A DNA stretch of 64,000 nucleotides from Candidatus Aminicenantes bacterium (lineage in GTDB: Bacteria > Acidobacteriota > Aminicenantia > Aminicenantales > UBA4085): positions 55,321 through 119,320 of the forward strand of contig JAPKZJ010000112.1 of NCBI GenBank assembly GCA_026393855.1. The letters run 5' to 3'. The notes below the pieces were generated by a model. It did not search any database, was not told the DNA's origin, and was given only the letters and a program-made list of their open reading frames with translations. Shown one piece after another: positions 8,337 through 17,479 of the stretch (position 1 is the stretch's first letter; every line of letters starts with the position of its first letter). A program made the translations under genes and the position numbers.

Positions 8337-10852
8337 CCTTCGACCGCCTCGCCGATGAGCCGGACGATCGCGTCCCGGTCGGGGGCGGACCGCAGGGCGT
8401 CTCGGAACTCCTCATGCATCAGCCGGCGGGAGAGACGGGCCAGCAGCTTTAAATGCTCCTCTGCTCCCCGGCCGGACGGGATCGCCAGCATCACCGCCAG
8501 ATCGACGGGCTGTTCGTCGTCCGCCTCCCAGAGAAACGGCGCGGCGAATCGGAGGACCGCCATGCACGGCGAATGGACGTAGGGGGTTTTGCCGTGGGGG
8601 ATAGCCACCCCGAAACCGATGCTCGTGGAGGACGTGTCCTCCCGCCGCCGGAGGGCCTCTTCGAGTTCCGCTCGGCGGTCCACCCGGCCGGCGGATTCCA
8701 TCAGGGACCCGAGCTCCTGTACGGCCTCGTCCTTGGAGCGGGCGTCGCTCTCCAGCCGGATGAGGCCGGGCTCGGTCAGGCTCGCGGGAGCGTCTGTTCG
8801 TCCGAACTCGTCCAGCGCCGCTTCGACTTCTTCCGGTTTGGCCGCGCGGAGGGCCGCCTCCGTCAGACGCCGGCAGGCCTCGAAATCGAGCCGAACCAGC
8901 CCGGCTTTGAGGTCGGGGATCCGACCGGCCGTCAGGCTAAGCTCGTCGAAGCCGAGGCCGACGAGCAGGGGCAGGTGCCGGGGCGAGCCGGCCATCTCCC
9001 CGCATAAGCCGACCCATCGCCCTCGCGCCTTGGCCGCCCGAACGATGGTCTCCAGGAGCCGCAGAAAGGCGGGGTCGAGGGGCCGGCCGAGGTTCCGGAC
9101 GTCGGGGTTGCCGCGGTCGGCGGCGAAGACATATTGGAGGAGGTCGTTGCTCCCGACGCTGAAAAAGTCGGCCTCGTCGGAGAAGCGGTCGATGAAGAGC
9201 GCGGCCGAAGGCACCTCGACCATCATCCCGACTTCGATCGCGGCCCGATGCGGGATCGAAGCGGCGGCGAGCCGGTCGGCCGCTTCGCGGACCATGGCTC
9301 GGAACCGGACCAGCTCGTCGAGCGTCCCGATCATCGGGACCATGATCTTGAGCGGCCCGTGAACGGCGGCCCGCAAGAGAGCCCGGAGCTGGGCCCCGAT
9401 GAGGTCCGCGAAGCGCTCGTAGACGCGGACGCCGCGGAGGCCGAGGAACGGGTTTTTCTCGACCGGCAGGGGCAGGTAGGGGAGAGGTTTGTCGCCGCCG
9501 ATATCGAAGGTCCGGACGATAATCGGCCGGCCTCCGGACTCCCGGGCGGCCCGGGCGTAGATCTCGTACTGTTCATCCTCGCCGGGCGCCTCGGTCCGGC
9601 CCAGGAGAAGCATTTCGGTCCGGAATAGCCCGACGCCTTCGGCGCCGAGGCCCCAGGCGCTTGCGAGCTCCTCCGGGTGTCCGATATTCGCCGCGATCTC
9701 CACGCGGTGGCCGTCGATGGTCCGGCCCGGCAACTTGGCCAACTCGCGGCGGCGAGCCGAGGAGTCCGCCTCAGCGGCGGCTTCGCGGTCGAAGTATCGC
9801 ATGGCGGCGGTATCGGGGGACGGGACGACCAGGCCTCGGTTCCCGTCCACGACGACCTCTTCGCCGGTTCGGATCAGGCGCGCCAATCCGGGGCAACCGG
9901 CCACGGCCGGAACGCCTCGGGCCCGGGCCATGATCAGGGTGTGGGACGTGCTTCCGGCGTTTTCGAGCACCAGGCCCAGGAGCCGGTCTCGGTCAATGCC
10001 CAGGAATTGCGAGGGGGCGAGATCGTCGGCGACGAGGACGGCCGGCCCGGACAGACGGATCGAATCCGAGGCCGGGGCGTGGGCGTCAAGGCGGCCGACC
10101 AGAACCGCCGTGACATCCGCGATATCGGCCATTCGCTCCCGCAGATAACGGCTTCGTCCGGCGCCCAGGCGCTCCCGGAAGGTCCGCCCGGCCGCGGTTG
10201 CAGCCGACGGAGCATCCCAATGATCCACGGCGATCAGCCGTTCTGCCTCCGCGGCGAAGGCGCGGTCTTTGAGGATCGCCAGGTGGGCGTTCAGCACGGC
10301 TTTGGCGGTGGCGTCCGGTTCGGCATCCCGGCGCTGGCCCATCGCCTCCGCCGAAGCCCTGACCGCGGCGCGATAGGCCTCGATCTCGCGTTCGATCTCG
10401 GACGCCGCGATCGTCCGGGCCGGCCGCTCCGATTCCGTCCCGGGCTGATGGACATGGGCGGGGCCGCGGACGACTCCGGCTCCGGCCGGTTGGCCTAGGA
10501 AGTAGGCGCTTCGGCCCCGAGCCAGGAACCAGGGTACACCCGGACCGGAGGGAGGCGGCGCCTCCTCGACCGCCGCCTCGTCGCGCGGCAGGTCTTCCAG
10601 GATGAGCTTGCGCAGGGCGGCCGCCGCGGCTTCGGCGTTCGGGCCCGTCACGCGGATTCGGCAGGGATCCTCGAACAAGGTGTCGGATCCGATCAGCGCC
10701 AAGACGCTTTTGGCGTCGGCCGAGCCGCCCGTCCTGAGGTTGTCCCAGCGGACTTCGGCTGCGAACCCGGCCGCAAGGTCTTGGATTCGGGACGCCGGCC
10801 TGGCGTGCAGGCCCTGGGGCAAGGGGAAGCTGAATTCCAGATCAGAGGCCAA
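8333..10852 (-). CDS. PTS multiphosphoryl transfer protein, HPr-EI-EIIA(Fru) fusion
   Basis: One 839-residue polypeptide carries all general PTS steps. Residues about 1-90 are HPr (LPQGLHARPA, His16). Residues about 110-680 are enzyme I (phospho-His304 in AGSTSHTLIMARARG; PEP-binding GLFRTEM near 410; FFSVGSNDLLQYVFAADRGN; Cys617 in GLCGEMAG). Residues about 700-839 are a fructose/mannitol-type EIIA (His753 in GVAIPHGKTP). It takes phosphate from PEP and passes it HPr to EIIA to EIIB. The best-known fusions place EIIA first, so this HPr-EI-EIIA order is worth noting. The start is TTG 10852, overlapping the EIIB stop by 11 bases. With no separate ptsH/ptsI needed, the operon could be self-sufficient. 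Confidence 0.9.
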   Translation of the reverse strand: MASDLEFSFPLPQGLHARPASRIQDLAAGFAAEVRWDNLRTGGSADAKSVLALIGSDTLFEDPCRIRVTGPNAEAAAAALRKLILEDLPRDEAAVEEAPPPSGPGVPWFLARGRSAYFLGQPAGAGVVRGPAHVHQPGTESERPARTIAASEIEREIEAYRAAVRASAEAMGQRRDAEPDATAKAVLNAHLAILKDRAFAAEAERLIAVDHWDAPSAATAAGRTFRERLGAGRSRYLRERMADIADVTAVLVGRLDAHAPASDSIRLSGPAVLVADDLAPSQFLGIDRDRLLGLVLENAGSTSHTLIMARARGVPAVAGCPGLARLIRTGEEVVVDGNRGLVVPSPDTAAMRYFDREAAAEADSSARRRELAKLPGRTIDGHRVEIAANIGHPEELASAWGLGAEGVGLFRTEMLLLGRTEAPGEDEQYEIYARAARESGGRPIIVRTFDIGGDKPLPYLPLPVEKNPFLGLRGVRVYERFADLIGAQLRALLRAAVHGPLKIMVPMIGTLDELVRFRAMVREAADRLAAASIPHRAAIEVGMMVEVPSAALFIDRFSDEADFFSVGSNDLLQYVFAADRGNPDVRNLGRPLDPAFLRLLETIVRAAKARGRWVGLCGEMAGSPRHLPLLVGLGFDELSLTAGRIPDLKAGLVRLDFEACRRLTEAALRAAKPEEVEAALDEFGRTDAPASLTEPGLIRLESDARSKDEAVQELGSLMESAGRVDRRAELEEALRRREDTSSTSIGFGVAIPHGKTPYVHSPCMAVLRFAAPFLWEADDEQPVDLAVMLAIPSGRGAEEHLKLLARLSRRLMHEEFRDALRSAPDRDAIVRLIGEAVEG

Positions 10853-11153
10853 GTTCGCCCTTGACCCGGGTCAGGACCGCCTCGGCGCTCTTGATGGCGT
10901 CCTGGACGGGGATCTCGAAGATCTTCTTGCCGGCGAAGCGCTCCTTCCGGAGCACGGGGATGCCGACGGCGAAGATCACGGCATCGGCCGCGGCGACGTC
11001 GGCCGGGGTCAGCTCGTTTTCGATGCCCATGGCGCCTTGGGTCTCGACCTTGATCGACAGGCCCATCTTGCGCCCGGCTTTCTCCAAGCGCTCGGCCGCC
11101 ATGTAAGTATGAGCGATTCCGGTCGGGCAGGCGGTGACGGCGACGAGAGTCAT
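10842..11153 (-). CDS. PTS fructose-type EIIB component
   Basis: A 103-residue cytoplasmic protein matching EIIB of the fructose family along its whole length. It begins 'TLVAVTACPTGIAHTYMAAE', where Cys9 in C-P-T-G-I-A-H-T is the phosphorylated cysteine. It receives phosphate from the EIIA domain of the next gene and passes it to the sugar carried through EIIC. ATG 11153 is ten bases beyond the EIIC stop, and the C-terminus overlaps the TTG start of the HPr-EI-EIIA gene by 11 bases, so all three are tightly coupled. A longer in-frame upstream extension has no family similarity and would overlap EIIC, so I rejected it. Confidence 0.9.
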   Translation of the reverse strand: MTLVAVTACPTGIAHTYMAAERLEKAGRKMGLSIKVETQGAMGIENELTPADVAAADAVIFAVGIPVLRKERFAGKKIFEIPVQDAIKSAEAVLTRVKGELGL

Positions 11154-11163
11154 GGCGGCTCCT

Positions 11164-12189
11164 TTATTGCTGTTCGGCGGGGCGCTTGGCCCGTTTGCGG
11201 AAAATATTCGAAAGGATGGCGACGGTGAGCGATCCGGCGACGATGGCCAGGATGTAGGGTAGCGGGTGGTCGACGACGGGCAGGACGATCGGACCGCCGT
11301 GCGGGGCGTGGTCGCCGACACCACCGAGCATGGCGATCACGGCGCCGACACTCGATCCGGCCATGATGACGGGGATGACCCGGAGCGGCTCGGCCGCTGC
11401 GAACGGGATGGCCCCCTCGGTGATGCCGATGGCTCCCATAGCCAGGGCGGCCAGACCGGCTTCGCGCTCCTCCTCCGACCATAGACTGCGCTTGAGGAGG
11501 GTGGCCAGTCCCAATCCGAGCGGGGGAATGCAGATAGCCGCGGCGCAGGCGCCCATGACCGAAAAATTGCCGCGCTGGATCATGGCCGCGCCGAAAAAGA
11601 AGGCCACCTTGTTGACCGGGCCGCCCATGTCGAAGGCGATCATCGAGCCCAGGATGACGCCGAGCAGGATCTGGTTGCCCGAGTTCATCATCTCCAGCCA
11701 GCGCTGGATGGTCGCCATCAGATCGCTGATCGGGGCTCCGACGACCTTGAACATGACGAAGCCGACGACGAGCGAGGACAGCGCCGGGATGATCAGGATG
11801 GGCATGATCGGCCGCAGGTAGCGGGGCGGCTTGAGCTTCTTGATGGCGAAGACCAGGCCCCCGGCCAGGAGGCCGGAGACGATCCCGCCCAGGAAGCCGG
11901 CCCCGACCTGTCCGGCGATGTAGCCGCCGACGAAGCCCGGGACGAGGCCGGGTCGGTCGGCGATGCCGAAGGCGATGTAGCCGGACAGGACCGGGATCAG
12001 GAAAGCGAAGGCGGCCGAGCCGATGTCGTTGATCAGCTTCAGGAACGGCGCCTGGGAGAAATCCGGCCCCTGGCCCGTCATCGGGGCCAGCGCGATGGAC
12101 AGGGCGATCAGGATGCCGCCGCTGGCCACGAAGGGGATGGCGTAGGAGACGCCGGACAGGAGATATTTTTTAAAACGATCGGTGTTCAT
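11164..12189 (-). CDS. PTS fructose-type EIIC membrane channel
   Basis: A 341-residue polytopic membrane protein of the EIIC-Fru family. The N-terminus 'LLSGVSYAIPFVASGGILIA' and the substrate-site motif GITEGAIPFA (residues about 255-264) are diagnostic. It translocates the sugar while EIIB phosphorylates it. In most bacteria B and C are fused; here they are separate. No 1-phosphofructokinase gene (fruK) and no regulator are present, so the sugar may not be fructose. A TTGTCA-17-TAAAAT promoter (12201-12229) ends only 11 bases before ATG 12189 with no ribosome-binding site. It is the first gene of the four-gene operon EIIC, EIIB, HPr-EI-EIIA, alpha/beta-hydrolase. Confidence 0.9.
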   Translation of the reverse strand: MNTDRFKKYLLSGVSYAIPFVASGGILIALSIALAPMTGQGPDFSQAPFLKLINDIGSAAFAFLIPVLSGYIAFGIADRPGLVPGFVGGYIAGQVGAGFLGGIVSGLLAGGLVFAIKKLKPPRYLRPIMPILIIPALSSLVVGFVMFKVVGAPISDLMATIQRWLEMMNSGNQILLGVILGSMIAFDMGGPVNKVAFFFGAAMIQRGNFSVMGACAAAICIPPLGLGLATLLKRSLWSEEEREAGLAALAMGAIGITEGAIPFAAAEPLRVIPVIMAGSSVGAVIAMLGGVGDHAPHGGPIVLPVVDHPLPYILAIVAGSLTVAILSNIFRKRAKRPAEQQ

Positions 12190-12200
12190 GGCGCGCCGGA

Positions 12201-12229
12201 ATTTTAGTGCTTTTGGGCCGCTTTGACAA
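12201..12229 (-). promoter_or_regulatory. Promoter of the PTS operon
   Basis: Minus strand TTGTCA (12229-12224), 17 bases, TAAAAT (12206-12201), then 11 bases to ATG 12189. No Shine-Dalgarno sequence is visible, so the leader should be only a few bases long. Confidence 0.6.
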
Positions 12230-12244
12230 CCGTCCGCGCGGCGC

Positions 12245-12976
12245 TCAACGGACGATGGTCAGGAACCGGCCCAGCCGGATGGTGGGAAAGGGGCGCTCGA
12301 TATTGCGGAGGCGGCCGGTAGCCGAAGTTTTCCGGTCGGGATCGCGGGCCACCTCAAACGAGAAATAAATCAGCCAGGGCTTGCCCTTGAGGTTCGCGAC
12401 GGGGACCGTCCCCCAGAAGCGGCTGTCGTCGCTGTCGTCCCGGTTGTCGCCCATCACGAAGACGGTCCCGGCTGGAACCGTGATCGGGCCGAAATTGTCC
12501 CTCCGCAGAAGGCCGTCGCTGACCAGGTTCTCGCGGGTATAAATGAACGGGTCGGCGTGGAAGACATAAGGTTCAGCCAGGGGGATGTCGTTGATCAAAA
12601 CGTCCTTGTTGACGATCTCCAGGCGTTCATCCGCCAGGCCGATGATTCTTTTGACCAGGTCCCGCCGGAGATCCTGGGGGTCCTTGAAGACGACCAGGTC
12701 GCCGCGCCGGATCGGGCGGCGGGGCAGAAGGAGGCGGTCGATCGGCGACGGGGCGTTCTCGTAGATCATCCGATTGACGAGGACGTAATCGCCGACCAGG
12801 AGGGTGGGCTCGAGGGAGCCGGACGTAATCCGAAAGGCTTGCACGACGAAGGTCGTGCCGAAGAAGACGTAGATCGCCAAGAGGATGATGGCGTTGAGCG
12901 CGCCCCGCAGCGTGATCGTGACCGGAGCGGAGAGCCGGGCGGCGATTTCTTTGATCGGAGGCAACGGGATGGTCAA
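12245..12976 (-). CDS. lepB: Signal peptidase I
   Basis: A 243-residue type I signal peptidase with one N-terminal membrane anchor (about residues 24-46). The catalytic serine lies in ITSGSLEPTLLVGD (Ser54) and the general-base lysine in DLVKRIIGLADERLEI (Lys109). The closing box is 'VFVMGDNRDDSDDSRFWGTV'. It removes signal peptides from exported proteins on the outer face of the inner membrane. The consensus SGSMxPT methionine is Leu55 here. The start codon appears to be TTG 12976. A TATACT -10-like box (12988-12983) lies six bases upstream and no ribosome-binding site is visible, so it may be another leaderless start, although its -35 is poor. Confidence 0.9.
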   Translation of the reverse strand: MTIPLPPIKEIAARLSAPVTITLRGALNAIILLAIYVFFGTTFVVQAFRITSGSLEPTLLVGDYVLVNRMIYENAPSPIDRLLLPRRPIRRGDLVVFKDPQDLRRDLVKRIIGLADERLEIVNKDVLINDIPLAEPYVFHADPFIYTRENLVSDGLLRRDNFGPITVPAGTVFVMGDNRDDSDDSRFWGTVPVANLKGKPWLIYFSFEVARDPDRKTSATGRLRNIERPFPTIRLGRFLTIVR

Positions 12977-13005
12977 GCCCAGAGTATAAACAAAGACGCG
13001 GCTTA

Positions 13006-13034
13006 TTGACAGCCGGAACGGGCTGGGTTACGAT
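13006..13034 (+). promoter_or_regulatory. Promoter of the small barrel protein gene
   Basis: TTGACA (13006-13011), 17 bases, TACGAT (13029-13034), 61 bases upstream of ATG 13096. It reads away from lepB. Confidence 0.6.
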
Positions 13035-13095
13035 CCGCGGACGGCGATCGGCGGACTTTGCGACCAACTCCCGGGCCCGGAACAGAGGCAGGTAA

Positions 13096-13809
13096 ATGAA
13101 AAAAATATTGATCGGAAAAAGCGGCATCGCGGGCCTTCTGGCGGCGGCCGCCGTCATTCTGGCCGTTGTTCCGGCGTCGGGGCAGGAAATCGTCGAGAGC
13201 GAGAGGAAGGGCTTCGGATTCTTTATCGGCGTCCATATGACTCGCTTCTCCTTGAGCGGCGATTTCGACGGCATCACCCTCATCATCCCCGGCGAGACGG
13301 AAGCCTTCATCACTCCGTCCATGAAGTCGAAGAACGTCGTCGGCTTTTCTCTCGGCGTGGGCACCGGACGGGGCGGCCGCGACCGCTTCTTCGTCGAGCT
13401 GCGGCATTTTGAGACCACTCCCGAGGCCCTGTACCAGGGGGAGAAGGCCGACGTCAAATCCTCGGTCTGGAGCCTGGGCGTCCGGTACATGTACACCGAG
13501 TGGTTCATCCAGCCCTATATCCGGGCCGGGTTCAGCTACGGCCGGCTGCGGGTCGTCGAGGGGGCCATCAGCTCCGACGGCACGTTCGGCGACGCCGTCT
13601 TCACCGGCGGCGGACTGGCCGTCGGCCTGGGCGCCGCCATCTGGCTGCCTCCCTGCTTCTCGATCTTCGCCGAGGGCGGCTTCGACTCGATGGACTACCG
13701 CAACGTCAAGGGTCCCGCTGGCGACAATTGGAATCTGATGAGCATCTCGGGGACGGGCTTGGGCGGCGGCGGGCTGACCTTCGCCGTCGGCCTGCAATTG
13801 ATGTACTGA
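13096..13809 (+). CDS. Small outer-membrane beta-barrel protein (OmpA/OmpW-size), function unknown
   Basis: A 237-residue protein with a strong signal peptide (about 1-30, ending PASGQ). The rest alternates hydrophobic and polar residues in short strands joined by Gly/Asp-rich turns and ends 'TFAVGLQLMY', a typical terminal barrel strand with an aromatic end. Its length and the 'RYMYTEWFIQPYIRAGFSYG' strand pair are typical of eight-stranded barrels such as outer-membrane protein beta-barrel domain families. The start ATG 13096 has AGGCAGG upstream and a consensus promoter at 13006-13034. It is followed by the M14 peptidase gene after 105 bases. No enzymatic motif is seen. Confidence 0.65.
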   Translation: MKKILIGKSGIAGLLAAAAVILAVVPASGQEIVESERKGFGFFIGVHMTRFSLSGDFDGITLIIPGETEAFITPSMKSKNVVGFSLGVGTGRGGRDRFFVELRHFETTPEALYQGEKADVKSSVWSLGVRYMYTEWFIQPYIRAGFSYGRLRVVEGAISSDGTFGDAVFTGGGLAVGLGAAIWLPPCFSIFAEGGFDSMDYRNVKGPAGDNWNLMSISGTGLGGGGLTFAVGLQLMY

Positions 13810-13914
13810 CCCTGCCCGATCCGGCCGGCCGATCTTCGCCTCCGGCGGCTGGCGCTTCCCGGCCCGTGTTGATAGAATGCCGGCGGATCGCGCGCCGTTC
13901 CGGAGGACCAACCG

Positions 13915-16587
13915 ATGCGTCGAAAAGTTCCGTTCGTCTCCGCCCTCATCCTCCTCTGCCTGGCCCTCTCCGCGGCCGGCGCCGCCAAGATCCCGACGCC
14001 CGAGTCCGTCCTCGGCTTCAAGCCGGGGACCGACAATCGCTTGGCGACATATGACCAGGCGATCGCCTATCTCAAGGCTTTGGCCGCCGCCAGCCCCTCC
14101 TTGAAGCTGCTGGAAGCCGGGAAGACTACGCAAGGCCGGCCGATCCTGTTCGCCCTGATTTCGAGTCCGAGGAATCTCGCCGCCCTGGGTCGTCTTCGCG
14201 AGATCACCCTGCGCCTGGCCCACCCGGAGGGCTTGACGGACGATTCCGCCCGCCGCCTGGCCGGCGAGGGCAAAGCCTTCGTCCACATCGACGGCGGGTG
14301 CCACGCCACCGAAGTGGCGGGCCCCCAAATGATCCCGCAGCTGGCGTATGACCTTTTAGCCCGGCCGGACGATCCGAAGATCCGCCTGATCCTGGAGAAC
14401 GACATCGTCATTCTCTTTCCCTCCATGAACCCAGACGGCCAGCAGATGGTGGGGGAGTGGCAGGCGAAAAACTTCGGAACTCCCTATGAACAATCAGGCC
14501 TGCCGCGTCTCTACCAAGAGTATGTCGGCCATGACAACAACCGCGACGGCTACATGCTGAATATGATCGAATCGCGGGTGATGGAGCATTTCTGGCGGCA
14601 ATGGGAGCCGCAGATCATCTATGTCCACCACCAGACCGCGCCTTTCCCCGCCCGCATCTGGCTGCCGCCGTTCTCCGAGCCCGTCGGCCTCGAAGCGCCG
14701 CCCTTGACCTCGCGCGAGGTCAATCTGCTCGGCATGGCCATCGCCAAGGGCTTGGAGGAAAACGGCCGGGCAGGGGCCATCCACATGGGGACGGCGTTTG
14801 ACGCCTGGTATCCAGGCTACGTCGACTATGCCCCGATCTTCAAGAACATCGCAGCCTTCTGGACGGAGACGGCCGGCAACATGGCGGCGCCGCGCGAATA
14901 CAAGCCGGAAGACCTGCCGCCGGCCTATCGCGACTTGCGCCCGCAAAGCCTTTACAGCGGCCCCTGGAGTCCCGGCTGGTGGCGGCTGGGCGACGCCGTG
15001 GCCTATAACGAGACGGCCTCCCTGGCGGTTCTGGAATACGCGGCCCGCTACAAGAACGCCCTTCTCTTCAATCGGTACCAGGCCGGTCGCGACCAGATCG
15101 CCCGCGGTTGCAAGGCCGCGCCCTACGCTTACATCATCCCCCAAAGCCAGCGCGATCCGGTCGCCGCCGTTGAGCTTCTCCGCCGGCTGGCCTTCGCCGG
15201 CGTGCGAGTCTGGCGGCTCACGGCGCCGGCCGAGGTCGAGGGGATGACTCATCCCGCCGGCACCTGGATCGTTCCGACGGACCAGGAATTCGGGGCTCTG
15301 GCCCGCGAGCTTCTCGACGTCCAGAAATATCCCGATCTCCGTCAGTTTCCGGGCGGGCCGCCGTCCCGTCCTTACGACGCCGCGGGCTGGACGCTCCCGC
15401 TCCAGATGGGAGTTGTGTGCGTCGCCGCGTCCAAGCCGATAAGCGGCGAGATGAGAGCGCGGATGATGCTGTTGGGCTCGGCGGCAAATCCCAAGGCCGC
15501 TGCCTCCTCCTACAACGGGACTGAAGCCGTCGATCCCGCCCCTTTCGACAGCGTCCCGGGCATCGGCTTCGACGCCGACCCGGGCGCGGCCGCGATCGTC
15601 CCGCCCGCGGGGGCGGTTTCCGGGCAAGGGCCCGTCCTAGCGGTCGACCCGGGTCAGAACAATGCTTTCCGGGCCGTCAACAAGACTTGGCAGATGGGCG
15701 GCACGGTCTCGTTTGCCCCCGCTTCGGTGGACAAAGGCGCCCGTTACCTCCTTTCCGGATTATCGCCGGCGGCGCAGGAGGAGATGGTCGCTGATTGGGC
15801 GCTGACGGCGGAGCGCACGGCGACCGGCGGCGAGCCGATCGGGAAACCCCGAATCGGCTTGTATCAGCCCTGGAGCGGCAGCATGGACGAGGGTTGGACG
15901 CGATGGATCCTTGAGCGATATGGATTCGATCTCGTGATCGTCCATCCGGAGGATTTCCACGCCCCGCTCCGCGACAAAGTCGACGTCCTGATCCTGACCG
16001 ACGACGCGCGGATTCCCATCGAAGGTACGGCCGGAGGGCAGGGGGCAAGGGGCGGCACTGCGTCCGCCCGGGCCGTCCGGCCGGAATATGCCTACGCCCT
16101 GACCCCCGACGACCTGAAAGGGTTCGAGGCCTTCGTCCGCGGCGGCGGAACCGTCGTCTGCTTCAACGGGGCCTGCCGCTTCGCCATCCAACAGCTCAAG
16201 CTGCCGGTGAAGAACGCCGTCGAAGGGCTGAAGTCGGAAGAGTTTTTCCTGCGCGGCTCGATCGTCGAGATCGAGATGGACGCGACCCACCCGGTCATGG
16301 CGGGCATGCCGGCCCGAGCGGCCGTGTTCGTCGACGGCAGCCCCGTCTTCGATCTTCTGGAGGGCTTTCAGGGAACGGTGCCGGCAAAATATGCCGCCGC
16401 GGGTTCGCCGCTTCGCTCCGGCTACCTGATCGGCGAAAAATATTTACAGGGAAAAGCTGCCGCTGTGGACGTGAATCTGGACCGGGGGCACGTCGTCCTG
16501 ATCGGCTTCCGGCCGCAATGGCGGGCCCAGTCGTTCGGCGCCTTCCGGGTGGTGTTCAATGCCGCCCTTTACGGGCGAGCCGAATAG
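13915..16587 (+). CDS. Secreted M14-family zinc carboxypeptidase-like protein
   Basis: An 890-residue protein with a signal peptide (about 1-24). The N-terminal half is an M14 metallopeptidase domain: 'HIDGGCHATEVAGPQM' supplies the His-x-x-Glu zinc pair (His130, Glu133), followed by 'FPSMNPDGQQM', 'GHDNNRDGYMLNMIESR' and 'YVHHQTAPFPARIW' with the third His ligand near residue 241. These details fit the large bacterial M14 group that digests peptides or peptidoglycan stems outside the cell. The C-terminal half (about 560-890) contains a Rossmann-like section ('VDVLILTDDAR') and a glutamine-amidotransferase-like run ('FEAFVRGGGTVVCFNGACRF'), common in this subfamily. The start ATG 13915 is preceded by GGAGG. 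Confidence 0.8.
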   Translation: MRRKVPFVSALILLCLALSAAGAAKIPTPESVLGFKPGTDNRLATYDQAIAYLKALAAASPSLKLLEAGKTTQGRPILFALISSPRNLAALGRLREITLRLAHPEGLTDDSARRLAGEGKAFVHIDGGCHATEVAGPQMIPQLAYDLLARPDDPKIRLILENDIVILFPSMNPDGQQMVGEWQAKNFGTPYEQSGLPRLYQEYVGHDNNRDGYMLNMIESRVMEHFWRQWEPQIIYVHHQTAPFPARIWLPPFSEPVGLEAPPLTSREVNLLGMAIAKGLEENGRAGAIHMGTAFDAWYPGYVDYAPIFKNIAAFWTETAGNMAAPREYKPEDLPPAYRDLRPQSLYSGPWSPGWWRLGDAVAYNETASLAVLEYAARYKNALLFNRYQAGRDQIARGCKAAPYAYIIPQSQRDPVAAVELLRRLAFAGVRVWRLTAPAEVEGMTHPAGTWIVPTDQEFGALARELLDVQKYPDLRQFPGGPPSRPYDAAGWTLPLQMGVVCVAASKPISGEMRARMMLLGSAANPKAAASSYNGTEAVDPAPFDSVPGIGFDADPGAAAIVPPAGAVSGQGPVLAVDPGQNNAFRAVNKTWQMGGTVSFAPASVDKGARYLLSGLSPAAQEEMVADWALTAERTATGGEPIGKPRIGLYQPWSGSMDEGWTRWILERYGFDLVIVHPEDFHAPLRDKVDVLILTDDARIPIEGTAGGQGARGGTASARAVRPEYAYALTPDDLKGFEAFVRGGGTVVCFNGACRFAIQQLKLPVKNAVEGLKSEEFFLRGSIVEIEMDATHPVMAGMPARAAVFVDGSPVFDLLEGFQGTVPAKYAAAGSPLRSGYLIGEKYLQGKAAAVDVNLDRGHVVLIGFRPQWRAQSFGAFRVVFNAALYGRAE

Positions 16588-16600
16588 AGAGGCCGCTTGT

Positions 16601-16618
16601 GGACCCGAGCGCGGGTCC
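16601..16618. terminator. Hairpin between convergent genes
   Basis: GGACCC, six-base loop, GGGTCC lies in the 36-base gap between the M14 and CsgG-like genes. It is GC-rich and could act in both directions, but it lacks a clear T-tract. Confidence 0.4.
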
Positions 16619-16623
16619 CCCAT

Positions 16624-17349
16624 CTACTTGCTTCTGCCCCAGCCGCTGGAGCCGGCGGCCGCATAGCCCACTCGGGTGATCCGCGACGGGGGGACATCCA
16701 GGCCTTTGAGCAGATCGGCCAGCTTCTTGGTGATGGCGGATTTCATGGCGTCAATGTCCGCCTCGGTGACGTCCACGGCGTAGGTTCGCGAGCCTTCGGG
16801 GCGGATCCAGTACTCGGGATGGGGATGGATCTCCCGGATCGTGAACATGCCGACGACTTCGCCGGAGGCCACCAGGATGATCCGGCCTTCCAGAACGGCG
16901 CCGAAGACATCAACCGGCGTGGGAGGCACGGCGGAGCCTTCCGTGAAGGTCGTCCCGGTCAGCGTGCCTTTCTGGAAGGAAACGATCTCCAGGATGATGT
17001 CCGTATCGACTTTTTTCCCGATTTCGGAATAGCTCAGCTCGCCGCCGGCCCGGGTCAGGACTTCCCGCAACAGGGACCGGTCGCGGACCGTGAATTGGGC
17101 CTGCAGCAGCTTTCTCTCGATGTCGTTGTACAGGGATTCGTAAGTGGTCATCTCGGCCTGGGTGATCTCCTTGGAGTACCCGGGAACGCGAAGGACGATC
17201 TTGGCCGTCGGATTCTGGCTGATCGAGGCCTTCCATGAATCCTTCAGGCTGACGTCGCTGTCCAGCTGGTAGACGATCGTCGTCGGCACCATGCAGGACA
17301 CCGCCGCGAGGAGGACGAGGACGAGGGCGAGGCTTTTGATGATCTTCAT
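16624..17349 (-). CDS. CsgG-like lipoprotein, function unknown
   Basis: A 241-residue protein with a lipobox (LLAAVSC, Cys19), so probably lipid-anchored in the periplasm or outer membrane. Residues about 65-145 ('SLYNDIERKLLQAQFTVRDR ... VDTDIILEIVSF') follow the pattern of the CsgG/FlgT-type nucleotide-independent fold: a helix ending in 'FTVxDR', then a strand 'TDIILEI'. That similarity is by eye only. The C-terminus contains Gly/Ser and basic residues (SSGWGRSK). It is divergent from the acyltransferase gene and convergent with the M14 peptidase gene. A curli-type secretion role is possible but no curli genes are nearby. Confidence 0.55.
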   Translation of the reverse strand: MKIIKSLALVLVLLAAVSCMVPTTIVYQLDSDVSLKDSWKASISQNPTAKIVLRVPGYSKEITQAEMTTYESLYNDIERKLLQAQFTVRDRSLLREVLTRAGGELSYSEIGKKVDTDIILEIVSFQKGTLTGTTFTEGSAVPPTPVDVFGAVLEGRIILVASGEVVGMFTIREIHPHPEYWIRPEGSRTYAVDVTEADIDAMKSAITKKLADLLKGLDVPPSRITRVGYAAAGSSGWGRSK

Positions 17350-17440
17350 GGCCGTCTTCCTTCCGAACGAATGACTGGACTAGATTGTAGGAGGCAGGCG
17401 GCCGGTTGTCAATTCCGCCCGCTCCCCGTGCGCCGGCACC

Positions 17441-17470
17441 TTGACTTCGCTTCCAAGGCAAAGCTATAGT
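17441..17470 (+). promoter_or_regulatory. Promoter of the acyltransferase gene
   Basis: TTGACT (17441-17446), 18 bases, TATAGT (17465-17470), then nine bases to ATG 17480. There is no ribosome-binding site, so the mRNA should be nearly leaderless. Confidence 0.65.
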
Positions 17471-17479
17471 CGCAGCGGC

